64,000 nucleotides of DNA, from assembly GCF_042477335.2 (NCBI RefSeq), contig NC_091263.1, positions 71,728,501 to 71,792,500 on the forward strand, in the 5' to 3' direction. Shown here piece by piece: positions 26,327-33,993 of this stretch. This DNA is from Ovis canadensis. Taxonomy: Eukaryota; Chordata; Mammalia; Artiodactyla; Bovidae. The notes beneath the pieces were generated by a model. The model was not told where the DNA came from and searched no databases. It saw nothing but the letters and a program-made list of their open reading frames with translations. Position numbers and translations under genes: made by a program. The first letter of the stretch is position 1, and every line of letters begins with the position of its first letter.

Positions 26327-26752
26327 TGCCGGCGACGGAATGAAACACCCACACTGCAGAGTGGTTTAAATCTTTATATTTTAACCCTCGCTTCTTACAG
26401 CTGCTTTATTTTATATCCCTTGCACAACAACCTACAGGGCAAGCTGCCAAGCACTATGATTCAGAGACTATACAGTGCGCAGGCGCAGGGCGAGATAACC
26501 TTTTCCTTGGCTTATTTACTGCAGCTAAGACTTTGTTTTGGGGAACTTCCTTATCAACTTAGAATCCGTTTTGTCTCAAGGTCTGTTTCTTTTGAGGAAT
26601 CAGAGAAACATCCTTGTGTGCAAGCAATGTTTTTTTCCCACGGGAACAAACAGGATTTTTAGCTTAACATCTCGTTTGCAAGAATGCTCAGCCCTGGTTG
26701 AGAGTCTCGTTTGCAAGCACTTCTCAACCTTCTTTATACTTTGTTCCCTACA
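26327..26752 (-). repeat. 3' LTR of the class II provirus
   Basis: On the - strand it runs from TGTAGGGAACAAAG to CGTCGCCGGCA (426 bp). It has the TG...CA ends. The stop codon of env-TM (26734-26736) lies inside it. Confidence 0.92.
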
Positions 26753-27471
26753 TCTCCCCCTTTCTTTTCTTGTAGATGCTGAATAAGCGCTTGAATACGC
26801 AAAGCTTCTTTCAATTGTTTTTCTTTTTGCCAGCACCGGTAGACTATAAAAGCAATAAAACATAAAGCAACAATTAACAAAGTATTCACAAAGGATGTTG
26901 TTAACAATGTAGATACATGCCCTAAAGGATTAAGGTTGTCTAATCCTTCTTGAAGACTTTTCAGTATATCAGAACCAAGAATATCAGGCAGCGTCTTACT
27001 AAAAGTTGACAATATAGTTTGTTCTAATTCCATAATTTTAGCAGTTAAATTCTGGTGTCCCACTAAAGACCTTTTCACCTTTTTCCAACCCTCACTCATA
27101 TTAAAGGGAACAGGGGTTACACATAGGTGAGATGAGTTCCAATCACATTTTAACACACTCTTTGTAGCTAACACAGTCACTTGATCTCCTAACCAGGAAA
27201 CTGTGTGTTGTAAATTCAATACATCAGTAGCCAATTGAGCGTCCAAATCATGCTGTTGTTGCCACAATAAATGAGCATCTTTATGCCATTTCCTGACAAA
27301 ATCAGCAGTCTGTATGCCTTGATGCAAAGCAAGACCTGCTACAGTTGCTGTTGCTGTTACTGAAGGCACGGCGAGAATTGATGCGATGACAATGCCAAGC
27401 ATTCTTCGAGATCGATGGAGAAGAGTTTGTACAGATTCACAAGATGAGTGACAGCAAAAGAGTCCGACCAA
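26734..27471 (-). pseudogene. env: env transmembrane subunit remnant (class II provirus)
   Basis: An open frame of about 245 codons on the - strand covers the TM subunit. In order: a basic RSRR furin-like cleavage site (near 27410), a hydrophobic alanine/threonine-rich fusion-peptide region, a heptad-like helical stretch, a short cysteine-containing loop with N-glycosylation sites (NSS, NMS, NLT), a hydrophobic membrane anchor of about 20 residues (near 26820-26890) and a charged cytoplasmic tail. The listed start is not a true start; env would be read from the lost SU part. The frame is uninterrupted to the stop in the LTR, but with SU deleted and shifted it cannot make a complete envelope. 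Confidence 0.85.
26753..26769 (-). other. Polypurine tract of the class II provirus
   Basis: Directly before the 3' LTR (- sense) is AAAAGAAAGGGGGAGA, the purine run that primes plus-strand DNA synthesis. It overlaps the env-TM reading frame. Confidence 0.85.
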
Positions 27472-27716
27472 GGTCGAGTAAGATTAACAGGCAACCGAAG
27501 TTAAGTCCGTGCTTTTACAATGACCAAAGAGTAATTACTGGAATGGACCATCTTATTTTCAACATTTTCCCACCAAGAACGATTTATACATTGAGTCAAG
27601 TTACAATCAGAACATGATATAACTCCCAAAATTTCATTCCAAATCCATTGCCCATACAGTAAAGAATAAGGAAATTTTACACATGCTATAGCAGAGTAAG
27701 ATTTATTAATATGCAA
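27472..27716 (-). pseudogene. env: env surface-subunit (SU) C-terminal remnant
   Basis: Only the C-terminal end of SU remains, with WIWNEILGVISCSDCNLTQC and a following NRSWW. An in-frame stop (TAA, 27501-27503) and a frame change near 27460 separate it from TM. It overlaps the integrase frame at 27686-27716, far closer than in a complete virus, so most of SU and the signal peptide were deleted. Confidence 0.75.
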
Positions 27717-28567
27717 ATGAACTTGAAATGGCCCCTTAGTGATATCACACCTTTTCCCCCCTTTTTTATTTTTTTAATGTATTTTTGAAGAGTCTGATTA
27801 GCTTTTTTAATTATAGCTTCTCTTTGACTATTATAAGGAATACCAAAAGTGTGCTTAATATGATATTGTTTTAAAAATTGAGATAATTTAGAGGATTGAT
27901 ATGCAGGAGCATTATCAGTTTTTAATTTTATAGGTATGTCCATAATAGCAAAACAAAATAATAAATGAGTAATAACAGAATCTGTCTTTTTTGAACTTAA
28001 AGCTGTAGCCCATTGAAACTGAGAATAAGTATGTATAGTATGATGAACATATTTTTGTTTATCGAATGAAGAAATAAAAACAACATCTATTTGCCAGATT
28101 TGGTTAGATTGTAGTCTTCTGGGATTTACTTTAGGAGGGGCAAAGGGCAAAATAAACGGTGTACATATGGAACAAGAACGAACAATGTGTTGAGCTTGTT
28201 TTTGTGTTAACGAATAAGTTTTTTGTAACCCTTTAGAAGTAGTATGATGTAAGCAATGTTTTTGTGTTGTAGACTGTAAAGGATAAAGTAAGGCATCAAT
28301 ATTTGTATTTTTTTGAGATAATGGTCCGGGGAGAGAAGAATGAGCTCGTATATGAGTAAAAAAGACAGGGTTAGTTTGTCTAATTAATAATTGTTGAACC
28401 TGAAAAAATAATTTATCAATATTAGTTTTTAAAATTACCAGTAGAGTGGCTTTAGGAAGATAAATATATGAAAAGACTGCATATTTAGAATCAGAAACAA
28501 TATTAATAGGAATATCAAAAAAATCTTGTAATGTCAAACAAATGGCCCAAAGTTTAGCAGGCTGCAC
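27686..28567 (-). pseudogene. pol: pol remnant: RNase H C-terminal part and integrase
   Basis: A frame of 293 codons. The first 100 residues are the end of RNase H (VSDSKYAV and the following THIRAHSSLPG). The integrase then shows its zinc-binding HHCC pattern (CLHHTTSKGL ... CSIC), the first catalytic Asp in WQIDVVF and the second in LKTDNAPAY. At the third catalytic position, the codon at 27806-27808 is AAA (Lys) where the family has Glu. Neighbouring residues are also changed in a G-to-A direction. The integrase is therefore inactive. The C-terminal DNA-binding domain runs into the env junction. Confidence 0.88.
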
Positions 28568-28773
28568 AGAAGAAAAGGAATGTGGAACAACTTTAGAAGT
28601 AGTATCAGTCTAATAGCCAGCAGTATTTTTATTGGCATCTGTAAAAATAGTGTTTTTTTTAACTGGAATATTAGATATAGGAGATTTACAAACCATTGAT
28701 GTATGTCGAAGAAAATCTATCATTTTAGATTGAGGATATAGATTAGAAAAAGTCTCTGAGTAAGATGTAAGAG
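28568..28773 (-). pseudogene. pol: pol remnant: RNase H N-terminal part
   Basis: Continues pol in the - strand with the RNase H segment TDANKNTAGY near 28613-28642. A TAG stop (28610-28612) separates it from the following frame. The retroviral frame is otherwise recognisable. Confidence 0.7.
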
Positions 28774-29118
28774 CTATCTGCCAATTTTTATTAAACTGTA
28801 AGCAATTAGAAATTTGGGTGGAAGTTGAGTAATAATTGTTTGAGGGTCACTTTTAATTAACTGAGTAATATGGCCTCGACCTTTTAAAATAAGGAAAACA
28901 ATTTTATCTATATAAGTAGTAAGCTTTTTTGTATAGTTATTGGGTAAAAATACCCACTCAATCAACCCTGTAGATTGAGCAATAACTCTAGTAGGAGAAT
29001 AGGGAGTATGGAACACTATGAAATATATAGGTTGATCTTGTTGTAGATAAGTAAGAAACTCTTTATTTAACCGTTGCTCTATAAAATGTAATTTTTTTTT
29101 TGCTTGAGAAGAGATCAA
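28774..29118 (-). pseudogene. pol: pol remnant: RT thumb and connection
   Basis: A 114-codon frame covering the end of reverse transcriptase and the connection to RNase H (TGLIEWVFLPNNYTKKLTTY). It overlaps the preceding frame by a few bases in a different register, so a frameshift lies at about 29115. Confidence 0.75.
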
Positions 29119-29555
29119 GGACTGTTAAGAGTAGTATCACCCTCTAAAGTAGAAAATAAATGACGCAATTGATGTGTAGGAATCTCTAACATGGAACGTA
29201 ACCAGTTAATATCACCCAAAAGCTTTTGAAAATCATTAAGAGTTTTTAAATTATCTCGTCTAATTTGGACTTTTTGAGGTTTTATTTTTTGTCGTTTTAA
29301 AATAGCACCTAAATATGAAATAGGAAATTTAGTTTGAATTTTTTTAGGAGCAATTTGAAGATTAAAATCACTTAAAGCTTTTTTTACATGAATAAAAAAT
29401 GTATCTTGTTTTTCTTTACTAGGAGTTGCCAATAGAAGATCATCTATATAATGATATAGAAGACAATTAGAAAATTGTTGTCTTACAGTAATAAGAGTAC
29501 GATTAACAAACTCTTGACAAAGTGTAGGGCTATTAATCATTTTTTGAGGCAACAC
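29115..29555 (-). pseudogene. pol: pol remnant: RT palm with YIDD
   Basis: A 146-codon frame with the RT segment NSPTLCQEFV and the catalytic YIDD (29439-29450); most betaretroviruses have Met at the second position, here an ATA Ile codon. Just upstream in frame is a TAG (29559-29561) at a conserved Trp position, and a frameshift lies at about 29565-29590. Confidence 0.85.
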
Positions 29556-29850
29556 TGTCTATTGATAACGTTTATGGGCTGCCTATGATTATACACTGGA
29601 ATAGTAAAAGCAAATTTATTTTTATCTTTTATTTGCAAAAGAATATTAAAAAAGCAATCTTTTAAATCTAAAACCATTAAAGACCAATCTTGTGGAATCA
29701 AAGCAGGAGAAGGGAGACCTAATTGCAAAGCTCTCATAGGTTTTATACATTTGTTAACTGCCCTTAAATCAGTCAACATTTTTTATTTACCAGATTTTTT
29801 TTTAATGACAAAAACAGGAGAATTCCAAGGAGACGTAGAAGGTTTAATAT
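29537..29850 (-). pseudogene. pol: pol remnant: RT fingers
   Basis: Contains [11 protein letters not shown], a proline-rich LPSPALIP and LDLKDCFF with the first catalytic Asp. Upstream in frame (29786-29835) is PWNSPVFVIKKKSGK followed by a TAA stop (29783-29785) where the family has Trp. Further upstream pol is eroded. Confidence 0.82.
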
Positions 29851-30129
29851 GGCCAGATTGAAGCTGTTTTTTTTACTAATTGTTTTAAAGCCTCGAGCTT
29901 CACTTTTGGAAGCGGCCACTGCTCAACCTATTTAGGGACATCAGTTAACCATTTTAATGGGAGAGCTCGAGGAATCTGAGCAGTGGCTACAAATTTTTTG
30001 ACGAGATGGTGAGTGTTGTTTTTAAAGAAAATAAAAGATCTCTTTTCTAGATATTAATAGGTATATTAACAACCTAAAAAGAAATAGATACTTTTTTTCT
30101 CATTAGACAACTGGCATGACAAAGGTTGA

Positions 30130-30330
30130 GTTCTTTTTTACACATCTGCTATTGATCTTAAGCCTGTTAAAACAAGAGGAATTTTTTCTTTTTTCCAGTC
30201 ATTAGGCCACTGCTGGAGAGAAATAACCGAAACATCTGCTCTTGTATCTATTAATCTTTTAAACTGTTTACCTTTAATAATCAGTGACATTAAAGGACGA
30301 GAGTCATTAATAAGCATTTTTCAAAATATA
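30130..30330 (-). pseudogene. pro: Protease remnant (class II provirus)
   Basis: On the - strand the frame reads RPLMSLIIKGKQFKRLIDTR and continues ADVSVIS. This is the aspartic-protease core, with the catalytic Asp kept but the Gly of the active-site triad replaced by Arg (AGA at 30240-30242). A TAA follows at about 30140. About 280 bp further down to RT is heavily eroded. Confidence 0.78.
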
Positions 30331-30399
30331 CTTTTTCCCGTACTTCTAAAACCATTGACTCTCTCTCCCTACCTCAGCCTTGTCGGCAGCTACTAGAAA

Positions 30400-30960
30400 T
30401 AGGGATGCATAAGGTGGTGCAGAAGGGTTAACAGCCTTGGAAGTTTATTTTTTATTTAATAAAACCTTTTAAAAGGCAGCAGTCATTGTTTTTACAGAAT
30501 CTGAATCTTTTCTAGAACTCACATCTCTATCTGGCTCAGTGGATGAATCTGTATTATTATCCGGAGGTTTGGGCGGAGGCCGAGGTGAAGTCTCCTCTTC
30601 AAGATAACATGAGACGGCCTCACTATTAGCAGCCATTAATTTTAAAGCCTGCGTTATAGCGCTACAGAGTTCACAGCCTTAAAGGAATCACATTTTTTTT
30701 TTTTGATGCTGCCTTCTTAACTCTTTTTGCACTACTTTTTATTTTTTTAAATTTAGCTGTACTTCTGTTTGATATTGAAACCAATAACAATGCTGCTCTA
30801 TAAGACAGAATAACTCACTCAAGCGGCGAGTAGACGTTTTAATTTCTATAGAATGTAGGAGCCCCTTAACCAGCTCCATATATTGTGACTTTAAAGACGG
30901 GGAATTTTCTATAGTTTTTTTTTCTTTTTCTTTTTTCTGTTCTTTTTCTCTTATTTTTCT
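30400..30960 (-). pseudogene. gag: gag remnant: matrix and late-domain region
   Basis: On the - strand, a K/E-rich low-complexity start is followed by a matrix-like segment (YMELVKGLLHSIEIKTST, about 30850-30900), a proline-rich part (EETSPRPPPKPPDNN, about 30560-30605) and PSAPPYA (about 30404-30425), a combined PSAP/PPxY late domain. Stops and frameshifts break it. After the late domain the sequence goes almost straight into protease: capsid and nucleocapsid are gone. Confidence 0.72.
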
Positions 30961-31325
30961 TTTTTTCTCGAAAGTCCCCCTTTCAGCGTTTCGCTCCGGG
31001 GTGCTCTCCCTTTCGGATTTTTATTCTTTTCTCTTTTTCTCGAAAGTCCCCCTTTCAGCCTTTTGCTCCGGGGTGTTTACCCTTTCGGATTTTTATTCTT
31101 TTTTCTTTTTCTCTATTTCCCGAAAGTCCCCCTTTTAGCCTTTTGCCCCGGGGTGCTTACCCTTTCGGATTTTTATTCTTTTCTCTTTTTCTCGAAAGTC
31201 CCCCTTTCAGCCTTTTGCTCCGGGGTGTTTACCCTTTCGGATTTTTATTCTTTTCTCTTTTTTTCTATCTCCCGAAAGTCCCCCTTTCAGCCTTTTGCCC
31301 CGGGGTGCTTACCCTTTCGGTTCCA
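30961..31325 (-). repeat. Five-copy tandem repeat in the proviral leader
   Basis: Five copies of a unit of about 70-80 bp, each with CGAAAGTCCCCCTTT and CCCTTTCGG on the + strand, separated by T-rich spacers (ATTTTTATTCTTTTCTCTTT). CCGAAAG and CTTTCGG within a unit are reverse complements, so each copy can fold into a hairpin. Copies three and five contain the palindrome CCCCGGGG in the loop. It lies between the primer site and gag. Confidence 0.9.
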
Positions 31326-31329
31326 TCGA

Positions 31330-31347
31330 GCCCCACGTTGGGCGCCA
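31330..31347 (-). other. Primer binding site, tRNA-Lys1,2 type
   Basis: On the - strand it reads TGGCGCCCAACGTGGGGC, the 18-nt site complementary to the 3' end of tRNA-Lys1,2, two bases after the end of the 5' LTR (31350). Confidence 0.95.
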
Positions 31348-31349
31348 GA

Positions 31350-31870
31350 TGCCAGCGACGGAATGAAACAGCAACACTGCAGAGTGGTTTAAATCTTTAT
31401 ATTTTAACCCTCGCTTCTTACAGCTGCTTTATTTTATATCCCTTGCACAACAACCTACAGGGCAAGCTGCCAAGCACTACGATTCAGAGACTATACAGTG
31501 CGCAGGCGCAGGGCGAGATAACCTTTACCTTGGCTTATTTACTGCAGCTAAGACTTTGTTTTGGGGAACTTCCTTATCAACTTAGAATCCGTTTTGTCCC
31601 AAGGTCTGTTCCTTTTGAGGAATCAGAGAAACATCCTTGTGTGCAAGCAATGTTCTTTTCCCATAGAAACAAACAGGATTTTTAGCTGAACATCTCGTTT
31701 GCAAGAATGCTCAGCCCTGGTTGAGAGTCTCGTTTGCAAGCACTTCTCAATCTTCCTTAAACCTAGTTCCCTACACTGGGCAGAACATCTCGTTTGCAAA
31801 AATGTTCAGCCCTGGTTGAGAGTCTCGTTTACAAGCACTTCTCAACCTTCTTTATACTTTGTTCCCTACA
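31350..31870 (-). repeat. 5' LTR of the class II provirus, with a 95-bp internal duplication
   Basis: 521 bp, against 426 bp for the 3' LTR. The extra length is a tandem duplication (period 95, copies starting near 31689 and 31784) at the U3 end. Both copies have CTCAGCCCTGGTTGAGAGTC or a one-base variant. The ends are TG and CA. Confidence 0.92.
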
Positions 31871-32124
31871 GTTCTCCCTTGTGACTGTGTAATTTAGCTC
31901 CCTACCAGCTGTGCAGGAGGATTCCCTCTTCTCCAAACCCTCGGCCAGCATTTATTATTTGTAGGTTTTTTGATGGTGGCCACTCTGAATGGTTTGAGGT
32001 GATACCTCAATGTAGTTTTGATTTGCATTTCTCTAATAATGAGCGATGTTGAGCTTTTTTTCATGTGCTTGTTGACCACCTGTATATCTTCTTTGGAGAA
32101 ACGTCTGTTTAGGTCTTCTGCCTG

Positions 32125-32574
32125 TTTTTTTTTTTTAACTTTTTATTTTTACTTTATTTTACTTTATAATACTGTATTGGTTTTGCCATACATTGACATG
32201 AATCCACCACGGGTGTACATGCGATCCCAAACATGAACCCCCCTCCCACCTCCCTCCCCACAACAACCCTCCGGGTCATCCCCGTGCACCAGCCCCAAGC
32301 ATGCTGTATCCTGCATCAGACATAGACTGGTGATTCGATTCTTACATGATAGTATACATGTTTCAATGCCATTCTCCCAAATCATCCCACCCTCTCCCTC
32401 TCCCTCTGAGTCCAAAATCCGCTATACACATCTGTGTCTTTTTTGCTGTCTTGCATACAGGGTCATCATTGCCATCTTTCTAAATTCCATATATATGTGT
32501 TAGTATACTGTATTGGTGTTTTTCTTTCTGGCTTACTTCACTCTGTATAATCGGCTCCAGTTTCATCCATCTCA
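32125..32574 (-). mobile_element. Young L1 3' end, antisense, with target duplication
   Basis: About 450 bp of recent L1: a poly-T start, GGTTTTGCCATACATTGACA, CCCTCTCCCTCTCCCTCTGA, ending in the ORF2 tail. TCTTCTGCCTG occurs at 32114-32124 and 32575-32585 as the target duplication, followed by T-runs as expected for L1 endonuclease sites. It entered L1 array unit 13. Confidence 0.85.
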
Positions 32575-32864
32575 TCTTCTGCCTGTTTTTTAATTGGGTT
32601 GTTTGTTTTTCTGATATTGAGCTGCACAAACTGCTTTTATATTTTGGAGATTAATTGTTAGTTGCTTCACTTGCAATTGTATTCTCCCATTCTGAGGGTT
32701 GTCGTTTTGTTTTGCTTATGGTTTCTTATGCTGTGCAGCAAGCTTTATGTTTATTTAGGTCTCATTTGTTTATTTGGTTTTTATATTCACTATTTTACAA
32801 GTTTGGTCAAAATTTTTTATTTTACTTTAATTTTTCAATTAATATACTATTTTCTTTTTTTTTT

Positions 32865-33050
32865 TTAATCTTAACTGTTCGGTGTCTTACTTGTAGCATA
32901 TGAGATCTTTAGTTGTGACATTTGAAATCTCTTGTAGTTGGAGCATGGAAACGCTTAGTTCCACCGTGTGGGATCCAGTTCCCCGACCAGGGAGTGAACC
33001 TGGGCCCCTGGCCTTGGAGTATAGAGTCTGAGTCGTGCCCAGCGGATCCC
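32865..33050 (-). mobile_element. CHR-type SINE, antisense
   Basis: Runs from the poly-T past GTGTGGGATCCAGTTCCC and antisense box B ACCAGGGAGTGAACC to about 33050. Closes the L1 array. Confidence 0.7.
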
Positions 33051-33377
33051 ACCAGAGATGTGCCTGTTTCTCTGTGTTTAGAGTGTGACGTCTGGCCCTG
33101 TTGGTCCCAGGTTACCTTGGACTGAAGAATCTTAGTCTCAGGTTTACAACAGTAGGGAAGACAACAGAGTGTCCGAGGAAATACGGCCTAGATAAGCGTG
33201 ACTGAAGAGAGTTAGCAAGGAAATAAAAACCTCCGAAGTTTTTTACACTTTGTGGAATCCAGGAGAAACCATGTTTCGGTGTCCCTGCCCATAGTGAATA
33301 CGAAGGTTTGGTGGTTAACTGTCTGCTGAAGCCAAGTGGCTTGTCAGCTTTCCTCGATGTTGGTTTCTTTTCATTCT
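33051..33377. other. Unassigned 330 bp
   Basis: Between two CHR SINEs. It may be the degraded 3' part of the class I provirus (beyond RNase H), but no motif supports this. No gene seen. Confidence 0.3.
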
Positions 33378-33650
33378 TTTAGCTCATTTAGTTGTCTTTG
33401 GCTGTGCAGGGTCTTCACTGCTGCGCGTGGCTTTCTCTGCTTGGGGTAGGCGGGGCGACTGTGTTGAGGCGCTCAGGCCTCTCCTGTGGCGGCTTTTCTT
33501 GTGGCAGAGCTCAGGCTTTGGGCGCGAGGGCCTGGTGGAGGGCGCCTGGGCTCATTTGCTCTGGGGCAAGGGTCAGGCCCGTGTCCCCTGCCTTGGCAGC
33601 AGGATTCCTCTCCTCTGTGCCAGCAGGGGAGTCTTCTCAGGGTTGGTTTT
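33378..33650 (-). mobile_element. CHR-type SINE, antisense, in class I provirus
   Basis: GTCTTTGGCTGTGCAGGGTC start, GGGTCAGGCCCGTGTCCCC near the antisense box B, and GTGCCAGCAGGGGAGTC end. Inserted just after RNase H of the provirus. Confidence 0.7.
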
Positions 33651-33659
33651 TACCTGGTT

Positions 33660-33993
33660 TGGAGTCAGAGCTGCTTTGTTTGCCTGCTGATCTGCCCTGT
33701 TGTTCCCACGGGGTAATTTGAAAAATTTCCTTTTGGTGTCTGTGGCAGTAGGTGGCTACCACTAGTTTGGTTTTTGACCTGCTTTTATGAGATATAAGGT
33801 CTCAGTCCCATCTTCTACAGGGGAATTTTTTGCATTCAAAGCCCTGTTTCTTTCTGGAGAGTGGCATGGGCATGTAAAACGAGGTAGGCGTATTTTGAGT
33901 CTGTGTATGTATTTCTAATGTTTGCTTTCCCCAGCATAAGGCCTTAGTTAGGGCTGTTAGCTCAGCCTTCTGGGCTGCAGTGTTACGTGGCAA
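33660..33993 (-). pseudogene. pol: RNase H remnant of the class I provirus
   Basis: The - frame has TAAQKAELTALTKAL, matching the gammaretroviral RNase H helix, then a decayed middle. Further on are CHRHQK (near the conserved HQKG) and GNNRADQQANKAA at about 33660-33710, with a frame shift between. Confidence 0.75.

Larger units (their letters stand above)
26327..31870 (-). mobile_element. Class II (betaretrovirus-like) endogenous provirus, tRNA-Lys1,2 type
   Basis: A provirus of 5544 bp on the - strand, with both LTRs, primer site, polypurine tract and remnants of gag (MA), protease, RT, RNase H, integrase and env. Class II is shown by the Lys1,2 primer site, the gag late-domain region and the env TM type. 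The 5-bp duplication GTTCT (26322-26326 and 31871-31875) flanks it. It is defective: the capsid and nucleocapsid region and most of env SU are missing, and pol has several stops and frameshifts. The two LTRs differ at about a dozen sites over about 345 bp by eye, so the insertion is moderately recent compared with the array it entered. Confidence 0.93.
5888..32830 (-). repeat. Tandem array of about 13 antisense L1 3'-end units, heavily interrupted
   Basis: Read on the + strand, each unit begins at the L1 3' end (motif ATTGGAGTATAATTGCTTTAC and variants), passes through the 3' UTR and the ORF2 C-terminal coding region, and stops near ATTATTTTAGAAGGTGGATC, after which the next unit starts within about 30-100 bp. 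The stop motif occurs near 8255, 10213, 11480, 12437, 13620, 18852, 20150, 21190, 24135 and 32795. Net unit length is about 1.1-1.25 kb where complete. Units differ by many substitutions and indels, so the array is old. Later insertions inside it are listed separately. Repetition was found by eye; exact boundaries carry some tens of bases of uncertainty. Confidence 0.75.
25641..32830 (-). repeat. L1 array unit 13, split by a provirus and a young L1
   Basis: First part 25641-26326. It resumes at 31876 after the provirus, is interrupted again at 32125-32574, and ends near 32810 (TTCACTATTTTACAAGTTTGG). The sequence reads smoothly across both interruptions once one copy of each target duplication is removed. 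Confidence 0.75.

Noticed and set aside
26734-27471. env-TM frame as a domesticated (syncytin-like) gene
   Set aside because: The frame is open but lacks the surface subunit, a signal peptide and a proper start, and there is a frame change upstream. Conservation data would be needed to revisit this.
30961-31325. CRISPR-like array
   Set aside because: Regular repeats but in a mammalian provirus leader, with no unique spacers of constant length; it is a minisatellite.
31063-31685. 109- and 180-codon + frames over the leader repeats and LTR
   Set aside because: They translate the antisense of the proviral leader repeat and LTR; repetition explains the open frame.
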